Assembly: GCA_938018155.1 (NCBI GenBank)
Contig: CALIIG010000071.1
Span: 1-9,858, forward strand
Reading direction: 5' to 3'
DNA: 9,858 nt
DNA from: an uncultured Prevotella sp.
GTDB lineage: Bacteria; Bacteroidota; Bacteroidia; Bacteroidales; Bacteroidaceae
The translations under genes and the position numbers were made by a program. The notes under the pieces are model-generated. The model saw nothing but the letters and a program-made list of their open reading frames with translations, was not told where the DNA came from and ran no database searches. Numbering within the stretch: the first letter of the stretch is position 1; each line of letters opens with the position of its first letter. Shown here one piece after another: positions 1-5,571 of the stretch.

Positions 1-132
1 AATGCGGAATGTACATCTGGCAAATGCGGAATGTACATCTGGCAAATGCGGAATGTACATCTGGCAAATGCGGAATGTACATCTGGCAAATGCGGAATGT
101 ACATCTGGCAAATGCGGAATGCACATCCGGCA
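1..132. repeat. 22-bp tandem repeat array, six units, open at the left edge
   Basis: Six head-to-tail 22-bp units start at 1, 23, 45, 67, 89 and 111. The first five are identical. The last (111-132) differs by two T-to-C changes, as expected of an array edge. Each unit has imperfect dyad symmetry: TGC, three bases, the perfect palindrome ATGTACAT, three bases, GCA. Since 22 is not a multiple of 3, the same peptide would recur only every 66 bp, and the repeat stays open in frames on both strands, so the small ORFs across it are by-products. The array is cut by the window edge, so its true length is unknown. Function unknown: it could be a series of protein-binding sites, a transcribed leader, or a neutral minisatellite. 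Confidence 0.95.
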
Positions 133-143
133 CAATCCCGGTA

Positions 144-174
144 CAAAGATAAAAGAAAAAACAGAAATATGCAA
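144..174 (-). promoter_or_regulatory. Bacteroidetes-type promoter reading left into the repeat array
   Basis: On the minus strand TATCTTTG (151 down to 144) matches the Bacteroidetes -7 consensus TAnnTTTG. CTTG (175 to 172) lies 20 bases upstream and matches three of four bases of the -33 element TTTG. Transcription would begin near 137, right at the edge of the 22-bp array, and cross it leftward toward a gene outside the window. It sits after the rsmD stop, so it would serve a separate downstream unit. The -7 box is convincing and the -33 box is moderate. Confidence 0.5.
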
Positions 175-188
175 GGAAAAAAAGTCCC

Positions 189-719
189 TTACCGAAACAA
201 ACTGAAGTTAACGCTGCCGTATTGGCGATGCTCCAGAAAGCATTTGTCTGACGAGAAATCATAGTTTTTGCCGTGCTCGAGGACGAAAACGCCGCCTTCC
301 CTGAGCAAATCTCCACCGAGGACAAGTTGTGGAAGCCCGGCTAAATGGTCTAAAGCATAGGGCGGATCGGCAAAGACAAGGTCGAACTGCTGACGGCATT
401 TTCTGACAAAACGAAAAACATCGCCTTTAATCAGCATACAGTTGGTTTCGCCAATCTTTTGCATACAATACGTGATAAAGCGGGCATGGTCGCGGTCGGC
501 CTCCACACTGACAACGGGATTGCACCCGCGCGACAGCATCTCAAGGGATATGCTGCCCGTGCCTGCAAACAAGTCGAGCGCGGCCGAACCGTCGAAATCA
601 ATATACCCCGCCAGCACGTTGAAAATGTTTTCCTTGGCAAAATCGGTTGTGGGACGCGCCTTAAACGTTCGCGGTATGTCGAAACGGCGGCCCTTGTACT
701 TACCTGTAATTACACGCAT
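189..719 (-). CDS. rsmD: 16S rRNA (guanine-N2)-methyltransferase, RsmD family
   Basis: RsmD methylates N2 of G966 (E. coli numbering) in 16S rRNA during assembly of the small ribosomal subunit, using S-adenosylmethionine. The 176-residue product has the family layout: an N-terminal GKYKGRR stretch (6-12), the RPTTDFAKENIF segment (22-33), the SAM-binding motif I DLFAGTGSISLE (49-60), an acidic VEAD at the end of the next strand (72-75) and the catalytic DPPY (118-121). Length is normal. I chose the ATG at 719 because the protein then begins MRVITGKYKG, as in relatives; the longer frame would need a TTG at 740 and adds seven unconserved residues. It is the last gene of the leftward group, 238 bp after the DUF3822 gene, with a repeat array between them, so it may have its own weak promoter. 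Confidence 0.95.
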   Translation of the reverse strand: MRVITGKYKGRRFDIPRTFKARPTTDFAKENIFNVLAGYIDFDGSAALDLFAGTGSISLEMLSRGCNPVVSVEADRDHARFITYCMQKIGETNCMLIKGDVFRFVRKCRQQFDLVFADPPYALDHLAGLPQLVLGGDLLREGGVFVLEHGKNYDFSSDKCFLEHRQYGSVNFSLFR

Positions 720-775
720 AATTGTATTTTCAGTGAACAATAAAGCCGGAAACTATCAACAAAGGCTGCCGCCCG

Positions 776-885
776 GCAAGGCAGCGGGGTTGTTCTTGGA
801 AGGCCATAAGGCTGTTTTTGGAAGGCAGCGGGGGTGTTTTTGCAAGGCCATAAGGTTGTTTTTGGAAGGCAGCGGGGTTGTTTTT
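776..885. repeat. 22-bp tandem array with alternating unit types A-B-A-B-A
   Basis: Five contiguous 22-bp units lie at 776-797, 798-819, 820-841, 842-863 and 864-885. All share the outer parts GGAAGGC (or GCAAGGC) and TGTTTTT (TGTTCTT in the first unit). The seven-base core alternates strictly between AGCGGGG (units 1, 3, 5) and CATAAGG (units 2, 4), so the higher-order period is 44 bp. The array fills much of the 238 bp between the DUF3822 and rsmD genes. In the direction of those genes it reads as repeated AAAAACAACC blocks. No gene is credible across it, since the period breaks the reading frame. Role unknown. Confidence 0.93.
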
Positions 886-924
886 TCAAAACAACAGGCC
901 TTTTGTTACGGGCCTGCAGGCCCG
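877..924. repeat. Foldback at the array end and adjacent 16-bp palindrome
   Basis: The last unit of the alternating array runs into an inverted partial copy. GTTGTTTT (877-884) pairs perfectly with AAAACAAC (888-895) across a three-base loop, and the inverted copy continues through AGGCCTT (896-902). Seven bases further on is the perfect 16-bp palindrome CGGGCCTGCAGGCCCG (909-924). Either could form a hairpin in the transcript leaving the DUF3822 gene. Neither is followed by a clean U-run in that direction, so I do not call a terminator. Confidence 0.75.
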
Positions 925-957
925 AACCGGAAAACAGGGTGCGCCGCAACGCCGCCG

Positions 958-1752
958 TCAGACGTACAGGCTGACGATGTCCCACGTAATGTTTTTTATC
1001 ATCGTTATGGGCGCACGGTTAAAGTCGGACGACGCCTTCACCTCGCTTACCATGTCCAGATACTTCCCGAGCGCGTCAACAAGTTCGTCCCTTTCAGGAA
1101 TATCGCCCGACAGGAACAGATTGTCGCGCCTCTGGTCGAGTGCAAGCTGCTTCCACGCAAACAAAATAAAGTATTCGGCATCCTTGTACGATTTGGCCCT
1201 GAAACTGTTGCAAAAGATGAACCGGTTACGCTCAAAGCTGAACAGTTCCAGCTTGCCGTCGTGGAAGTGCGCATACAGCTTGCGGCGGTTTCCCACAAAC
1301 GAACGGCGGTGCATATAGTTCCAGACGGGGCGCATCAGGCAAATAAACTTCACGTCGCTGTAATGGTCTTCCACAACCAGCTTAAGGTCGCTGTTCACGC
1401 CGAACAACGCCACGGCATTCAAATCGGGCAGCACATTGCTCATCATTACGCAGCCGTCGCTTTCCGGAAAGCTGTGTTTGTACAACGCCTCCATGTTCTC
1501 GTCGCGATACTCCTCTATCGGAATCAGCAGCACCGGCGCGTCTACAAGCACCTGCGCCCTGTCGGCAGGCATGCGCAAAAGCTCTTCGGTTTTGAAGGCT
1601 TCGCGCAGGTTTGCCGCCATCGACACGCCGCTGCGGCAGGTAAACGGCTTAAACATAATTTGCGATTCGCTGTGTTTGTCAGCAATGGCAAAGGCCAGAG
1701 AGCCTTCGCTTACACGGATGGTCATCCTCGCTGTTTTCTTAATTTCTTCCAT
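958..1752 (-). CDS. DUF3822 family protein
   Basis: This 264-residue soluble protein has no signal peptide or membrane segment. I recognise it as DUF3822, a family found essentially in Bacteroidetes and often encoded next to rsmD, as here. Two similar halves can be seen: an N-terminal strand region with IRVSEGSLAFAIAD (12-25), and a second half that starts with LYAHFHDGKLELFSFERNRF (159-178), continues through CNSFRAKSYKDAEYFILF (181-198) and has NLFLSGDIPE (211-220). From memory, a Bacteroides family member was solved structurally with an actin-like (ASKHA) fold, and the duplicated layout agrees. No catalytic function is established and I propose none. The start is the ATG at 1752, 55 bp after the pilin-like gene's stop on the same strand, so the two are probably co-transcribed. 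A frame of about 500 codons on the opposite strand is a shadow. Confidence 0.88.
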   Translation of the reverse strand: MEEIKKTARMTIRVSEGSLAFAIADKHSESQIMFKPFTCRSGVSMAANLREAFKTEELLRMPADRAQVLVDAPVLLIPIEEYRDENMEALYKHSFPESDGCVMMSNVLPDLNAVALFGVNSDLKLVVEDHYSDVKFICLMRPVWNYMHRRSFVGNRRKLYAHFHDGKLELFSFERNRFIFCNSFRAKSYKDAEYFILFAWKQLALDQRRDNLFLSGDIPERDELVDALGKYLDMVSEVKASSDFNRAPITMIKNITWDIVSLYV

Positions 1753-1807
1753 GTGGATGAAGTTAAAGCAATGTTTTTATCTTTATCTCATTCGGTGCCC
1801 GGGCCTG

Positions 1808-2260
1808 TTATTTCCCCTCGGTTACCTGTATTCCCGGGTAGTTGCCGGCGGCGGCAGCCTGCGCCGACAGTTCGTTTATCTTGTCTTCATCAAGGCCTTG
1901 CAGATAAACGGCGTAGCGCGCGCCGCACGTCAGCTGCGGAATAGCTTTGCCGCTCTTTCCCATGGCGGCAGTGGCTTCAAGCTCAAAACTCTGCCTTTTC
2001 GAGTAAGGCACGTAACGGTCGGCCCTGTCAAGCAGCCCGGCCGCCGTCAGAACGTCGAAACTTCCCGTATAAACGCCCTTGCGCAGGCAATATTGCCGTT
2101 CGGCCCTTACTATTTTGCTGATTTGCGACATCACCGCCTTTTCGCGCTGTTTTTGTTCTTTCGAAAAGGCCAGAGGCCTGTCAACACTCATAAAGCACAG
2201 CACGGCCAGCACCACCACGCAGGCCGGAAGAAGCATATTATTATGTAAAATCAGTTTCAT
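1808..2260 (-). CDS. Small single-span membrane protein with pilin-like outer domain
   Basis: This 150-residue protein has an N-terminal hydrophobic helix (about 9-26) with a lysine before it. Next is a charged helical stretch rich in K, E, Q and R (33-61, including FSKEQKQREKAV) and then a small globular domain with GVYTGSFDVLTAAGLL (62-77), a YVPYS turn (83-87), and cysteines at 58 and 112. A hydrophobic N-terminal helix running into an amphipathic helix and then a small head resembles type IV pilins and pseudopilins. However, there is no prepilin peptidase motif (G-F-x4-E) before the helix, so maturation as a pilin is unlikely. I recall similar uncharacterised proteins in Bacteroidales; no function is known to me. 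The ATG at 2260 is chosen because it begins at the membrane helix and follows a -7 box by about 50 bp; longer starts run into the helicase gene on the other strand. Confidence 0.82.
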   Translation of the reverse strand: MKLILHNNMLLPACVVVLAVLCFMSVDRPLAFSKEQKQREKAVMSQISKIVRAERQYCLRKGVYTGSFDVLTAAGLLDRADRYVPYSKRQSFELEATAAMGKSGKAIPQLTCGARYAVYLQGLDEDKINELSAQAAAAGNYPGIQVTEGK

Positions 2261-2285
2261 ATATACCCAAAACTCGCTAACTTTG
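2255..2285 (+). promoter_or_regulatory. Promoter for the helicase-comEC pair
   Basis: TAACTTTG (2278-2285) is a full match to the Bacteroidetes -7 box TAnnTTTG. TTTC (2255-2258) lies 19 bases upstream and matches three of four bases of the -33 element. Transcription would start near 2292, giving a leader of roughly 45 bases before the helicase ATG at 2339. The element overlaps the start of the leftward pilin-like gene. Confidence 0.6.
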
Positions 2286-2308
2286 CCGGCATCAGCCGCC
2301 AACGTTTG

Positions 2309-2316
2309 CAAAGATA
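2309..2316 (-). promoter_or_regulatory. -7 box of the leftward promoter (pilin-like gene, DUF3822, rsmD)
   Basis: On the minus strand TATCTTTG (2316 to 2309) matches TAnnTTTG. No clear -33 TTTG is present at the usual distance (TGTT near 2336-2339 is the nearest), so strength is uncertain. The predicted start near 2302 lies opposite the rightward start near 2292, so the two transcripts would overlap at their 5' ends. With the rightward box, TA(A/T)CTTTGC forms an inverted repeat (2278-2286 and 2308-2316) with one mismatch. Confidence 0.5.
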
Positions 2317-2338
2317 CGAAAAAAAAACAAGCCGGAAC

Positions 2339-3793
2339 ATGACACAGAATGATTTCATAAGCCTTGTCAAAAAAGCCCTCGGCTACCAGCCTGCACCCGG
2401 GCAGGAAGAGGCACTTGCGGTGTTCTCGCAGTTTCTTGCCGACCGCAACCCGCACTCAATCATGGTTCTTCGCGGCTCGGCGGGGACAGGAAAAACCACC
2501 GTTGCCGCCGCTATGGTAAGCACCCTGCACCGCCTGGGGCAGAAACTTACGCTTATGGCACCTACGGGGCGCGCTGCAAAGGTTTTTTCGTTACACAGCA
2601 ATCTGCCCGCCTGTACCATCCACCGCCGCATCTACCGTGAGAAGAATTACACGGGTTTTGGCGGCACGTTCAACCTGAACGACAACCGTTACCGCAACAT
2701 GTTGTTTGTGGTTGACGAGGCCTCGATGATTGGAAGCCGGGCCGCTTCGGGCGATATTACGTTTGGTTCGGCAAGTCTTCTCGACGACCTTATACAATAT
2801 GTGTACGGCGGTGCGGGCTGCCGGCTGCTGCTTATAGGCGACAATGCCCAGCTTCCGCCGGTGGGCGAGGCCGAAGCTCCCGCCCTCAGCACGCCGGTTC
2901 TGGAGGCTCACGGGCTGAAGGTTTGGGAATACAGCCTCGCCGCTGTGGTGCGGCAGAGCCGGCTTTCAGGCATACTTTACAACGCCATACAAATACGCTC
3001 GCTTATCAACGAGCCTGTTTTGCCCCGCATAAAGCTATGGCCTTTCACCGACGTTCAGCGCGTACCGGGCGACGAAATCATCGAAAGTCTGGCCACAAGC
3101 TATTCCGAAACGGGCATCGACGATACCATTGTCCTTACGCGTTCAAACAAGCGGGCCGGCGTCTATAACCAGGGAATACGCGCCATGGTGCTCGACAGGG
3201 AAGAGGCTTTATGTACGGGCGACATGGTAATGATGGTGAAAAACAATTACTTTTACGCCATCCCTGCCTCGCAAAACGGCAGCGGCAACGGCAGCTTTCT
3301 GGCCAACGGCGACCGCGCCAGGGTGCTGAGGGCGCGCCGTTTTCGCAGCTTTTACGGGTTCAGGTTTGCCGACGTCAGCCTGCAATTTCCCGATTATGAC
3401 GAGGCCGAAGTTGAAGCAACGGTTATCCTGGACACGCTGACGAGCGAGGCTCCTGCCCTTTCGCGCGAACAGAACGAACAGTTATGGCAAAGCGTCATGG
3501 ACGATTACCAGGACCTGTCGCGCAAAACCGACCGCCTCAAAGCCATGAAAGCCGACCGCTATTACAACGCCCTGCAAATCAAATTTGCCTACGCCGTTAC
3601 CTGCCACAAGGCGCAGGGCGGACAGTGGCAGAACGTTTACATTGACCAGGGATACCTTACTGACGACATGATTACGCCCGATTACATGCACTGGCTTTAC
3701 ACAGCCTTTACGCGTGCCACGCGTAAAGTGTTTCTCGTTAACTGGCCGGAGAAGCAGACTGAGCCTGACGACACACCGCCCCATGACCTTTAA
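2339..3793 (+). CDS. RecD-like superfamily 1 DNA helicase (AAA ATPase with UvrD_C_2 domain)
   Basis: This is an ATP-driven 5'-3' type DNA helicase of the RecD/RecD2 branch, cytoplasmic, 484 residues. Motifs in order: a Q-motif-like GQEEAL (21-26), Walker A GSAGTGKT (46-53), motif Ia LMAPTGRAAK (72-81), Walker B VVDEASM (124-130), motif III GDNAQLPPVG (167-176), and near the C-terminus TCHKAQGGQW (421-430) and YTAFTRATR (454-462), corresponding to motifs V and VI. It lacks the long N-terminal region of full RecD2 proteins, so it is the short stand-alone form common in Bacteroidetes. The ATG at 2339 is preferred; the longer frame would need a TTG at 2306 that adds only an unconserved lysine-rich stretch. 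It is followed after 3 bp by comEC, so the two are co-transcribed and probably translationally coupled, which suggests work on DNA but does not prove a role in transformation. Confidence 0.93.
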   Translation: MTQNDFISLVKKALGYQPAPGQEEALAVFSQFLADRNPHSIMVLRGSAGTGKTTVAAAMVSTLHRLGQKLTLMAPTGRAAKVFSLHSNLPACTIHRRIYREKNYTGFGGTFNLNDNRYRNMLFVVDEASMIGSRAASGDITFGSASLLDDLIQYVYGGAGCRLLLIGDNAQLPPVGEAEAPALSTPVLEAHGLKVWEYSLAAVVRQSRLSGILYNAIQIRSLINEPVLPRIKLWPFTDVQRVPGDEIIESLATSYSETGIDDTIVLTRSNKRAGVYNQGIRAMVLDREEALCTGDMVMMVKNNYFYAIPASQNGSGNGSFLANGDRARVLRARRFRSFYGFRFADVSLQFPDYDEAEVEATVILDTLTSEAPALSREQNEQLWQSVMDDYQDLSRKTDRLKAMKADRYYNALQIKFAYAVTCHKAQGGQWQNVYIDQGYLTDDMITPDYMHWLYTAFTRATRKVFLVNWPEKQTEPDDTPPHDL

Positions 3794-3796
3794 CCT

Positions 3797-5341
3797 ATGT
3801 ACCCTCTTTTACCAACAGCCCTCGTTTTCGTTGCGGGCATTATTACCGGCAACGCCTTTCACGTGCCCTTTGCGGCATGGATACTGGCAATGGGCACAAC
3901 GCTTGCAGCAGCCTTTTTGCTAAAACAAAAAGCCGCCATGCAGTATGTAGCCGTTCTTTTAACCGCTTTCTTTCTGGGTTCAGCCCTCGTAACCCGCAGC
4001 AACCAACAATTACGCCCGCCGCTCCCCACGGATAAGCCCGTCGCTTACCACGCTGTTATTATCGGCAAACCCATGATACACGGGCGCATTGCCGCCTGCG
4101 ACATGGCCCTGTATAAGGCCGAAGGCTTCAGCCTGCCGCGCCCCGTGCTTGTCAAAGCTGCCTTTTTACGCGATACCTTACAAAACCGCTGGCGCGCCTT
4201 ACAAACAGGAATGCACATCGAGGCTTGCTCTATCATGGAGCCCCCATCGGCTTATCAGCCCGGCCGCAGGTTTAATTACGAACAATGGATGCGCGTGCAC
4301 GGCTTCGCGGCACGTACATTTATCCTGCCCCGCAGCTGGCAAATATCAGCAAATCATGACGTATCGCTCCCCCGTTTATTACGTTTAAGGTTAAAGGCAA
4401 CCCTGCTTCGCGAACGCCTGCTCGCCCTGTCAGGCCCGTCACAACCCTACGACCAACGCTACGCCGTGATAGCAGCCATGACCTTTGGCGACAAAACCTG
4501 GCTTTCAAAACAAACACACGACAACTTCAATATTTCGGGCGGAGCGCACGTGCTGGCTCTTTCGGGGCTGCATTTAGGCATTATATATGCCATACTTTCG
4601 CTGTTATTCCCGCTCGCGGGGCGCAGAAAATGGCTTAAACAAGCCTTTGTTCTTGTCGCCATATGGGCCTACACATTTATGGCAGGTATGGGTACAAGCG
4701 TTACAAGGGCAGCGGTAATGCTGTCGGTTTTGTCGGTGGGGGCTGTGCTTGGCAGGGGCAAAGCCTCGCTTAATACATTGTCGCTGGCGGTTATCGTTAT
4801 GCTCATGGTTAGTCCGCTAAGCCTGTGGGATGTAGGGTTTCAGCTGTCGTTTACGGCTGTTTTGGGCATATTGCTGTTCTATCCGTTCCTTTCGGGCATC
4901 ATCTTCATCAAACAAAAGCTGCTGCATATGATATGGAACATGACAGCCGTATCGCTGGCAGCACAGCTTACAACGGCACCATTGGTAATGTATTATTTCG
5001 GTCGTTTCCCGTGTTATTTCCTGTTTACCAACATGGTTGCGGTGCCGGCAGCAACGGTTATTGTTTACGGCGCGGTGATATGGCTGTTTACCATGCCCCT
5101 GCCCGTGATTGGCAAGATGGTGGCAAGCACCCTTTTGGCTGTGGCGGGAGGCATGAATTACCTGCTGATGCTGATAGCATCGCTGCCTGGTGCAAGCATC
5201 GAAAACATAAATATAAACACTGCACAGGTTGCCGGCATGTATGTAATTATAGCAGCCGTGGCCATGTTGGTTTTCTATTACCGGCATATTCAATCGGTGA
5301 AAAAGCTGGATTGTTTCAACAAAAAGCCTGTTAAGCTATGA
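3797..5341 (+). CDS. comEC: ComEC/Rec2 family DNA uptake channel, without the metallo-beta-lactamase-like domain
   Basis: ComEC forms the inner-membrane channel that passes single-stranded DNA into the cytoplasm during natural transformation. The 514-residue product begins with membrane helices (about 1-65), then a DUF4131/OB-like outer domain (about 80-180), then the polytopic Competence domain from about 220 onward. Diagnostic elements are GAHVLALSGLHLGI (249-262), SVTRAA (301-306), SPLSLWDVGFQLSF (339-352) and AAQLTTAPL (388-396). The protein ends at residue 514 soon after a last helix (480-495). It therefore lacks the C-terminal metallo-beta-lactamase-like domain seen in longer ComEC proteins such as that of Bacillus. 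The stop is clean and intergenic sequence follows, so I see no sign of a recent truncation. The ATG at 3797 is 3 bp after the helicase stop. Whether this organism is transformable cannot be told from here. Confidence 0.92.
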   Translation: MYPLLPTALVFVAGIITGNAFHVPFAAWILAMGTTLAAAFLLKQKAAMQYVAVLLTAFFLGSALVTRSNQQLRPPLPTDKPVAYHAVIIGKPMIHGRIAACDMALYKAEGFSLPRPVLVKAAFLRDTLQNRWRALQTGMHIEACSIMEPPSAYQPGRRFNYEQWMRVHGFAARTFILPRSWQISANHDVSLPRLLRLRLKATLLRERLLALSGPSQPYDQRYAVIAAMTFGDKTWLSKQTHDNFNISGGAHVLALSGLHLGIIYAILSLLFPLAGRRKWLKQAFVLVAIWAYTFMAGMGTSVTRAAVMLSVLSVGAVLGRGKASLNTLSLAVIVMLMVSPLSLWDVGFQLSFTAVLGILLFYPFLSGIIFIKQKLLHMIWNMTAVSLAAQLTTAPLVMYYFGRFPCYFLFTNMVAVPAATVIVYGAVIWLFTMPLPVIGKMVASTLLAVAGGMNYLLMLIASLPGASIENININTAQVAGMYVIIAAVAMLVFYYRHIQSVKKLDCFNKKPVKL

Positions 5342-5364
5342 CGTTTACGGTGTATGGCTCATCG

Positions 5365-5454
5365 TTCGACGGCCGGCGTACGCGCTGTTGACGGCCGTCA
5401 TACCCATTGTTCGACGGTCGCCGTACGCGCTGCTGACGGCCGTCGGACAACGGG
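5365..5454. repeat. Alternating 22/23-bp tandem repeat with long foldback, 3' of comEC
   Basis: Four contiguous units lie at 5365-5387 (23 bp), 5388-5409 (22), 5410-5432 (23) and 5433-5454 (22). Units 1 and 3 begin TTCGACGG and end CGTACGCGCTG. Units 2 and 4 begin TTGACGGCCGTC or CTGACGGCCGTC. The higher-order period is thus 45 bp; comparing 5361-5400 with 5406-5445 gives 35 identities in 40. The 10-bp palindrome GACGGCCGTC occurs at 5390-5399 and 5435-5444. CCCATTGTTCGACGG (5403-5417) is an inverted match, 13 of 15, to 5440-5454, so the second half can form a long hairpin. The array directly follows comEC and would lie in its 3' untranslated RNA. I see no gene in 5342-5571. Confidence 0.9.
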
Positions 5455-5498
5455 CTTTGTGATGTAATGCCCTGTACCCTGCCCCATAATGACATAAA

Positions 5499-5535
5499 GA
5501 AAAAGGCGCAGAGACCTACGCTCCACGCCTTTTTC
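5499..5535. terminator. Bidirectional intrinsic terminator between comEC and the channel gene
   Basis: GAAAAAGGCG (5499-5508) pairs perfectly with CGCCTTTTTC (5526-5535). Inside, after a CA/CA internal loop, GAG (5511-5513) pairs with CTC (5521-5523) around a seven-base loop. The stem carries an A-run on one side and a U-run on the other on both strands. It lies between convergent genes: 158 bp after the comEC stop and 37 bp after the stop of the leftward channel gene. It therefore probably ends both transcripts. Confidence 0.88.
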
Positions 5536-5571
5536 TACCTTATATTATAATAATACTTTATAGCCAATACA

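Noticed and set aside
1..132. CRISPR array
   Set aside because: The units are directly contiguous with no variable spacers, and no cas gene is present.
2..264. Small rightward frames encoding a repetitive Cys/Trp/Met-rich peptide from the 22-bp array
   Set aside because: The 22-bp unit shifts frame every copy and is open by accident on both strands. The frames have no fitting ribosome binding site and run antisense into rsmD.
733..763. Separate promoter for rsmD
   Set aside because: TTTG (763 to 760, minus strand) is present, but the only -7 candidate, TATTGTTC (742 to 735), has two mismatches and short spacing. Too weak to list as a feature.
776..885. CRISPR-like repeat with seven-base 'spacers'
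   Set aside because: The cores are only two sequences used alternately and far too short for spacers, so this is a compound tandem repeat.
909..924. Intrinsic terminator after DUF3822
   Set aside because: The palindrome is strong, but no U-run follows it on the minus strand, so it does not meet the usual pattern.
710..985. Leftward 91-codon frame across the second array
   Set aside because: It consists of repeat-derived residues, overlaps the end of DUF3822 and the start of rsmD, and has no family resemblance.
442..1944. A rightward open frame of 500 codons spanning the antisense of rsmD and DUF3822
   Set aside because: It lies opposite two recognisable genes, passes through the intergenic repeat, has no recognisable domain and has an odd composition rich in H, Q, R and A, as is usual for shadow frames.
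4817..5293. Leftward 158-codon frame rich in His, Cys and Gln inside comEC
   Set aside because: It is antisense to well-conserved ComEC membrane segments, and its composition is that of a shadow of hydrophobic codons.
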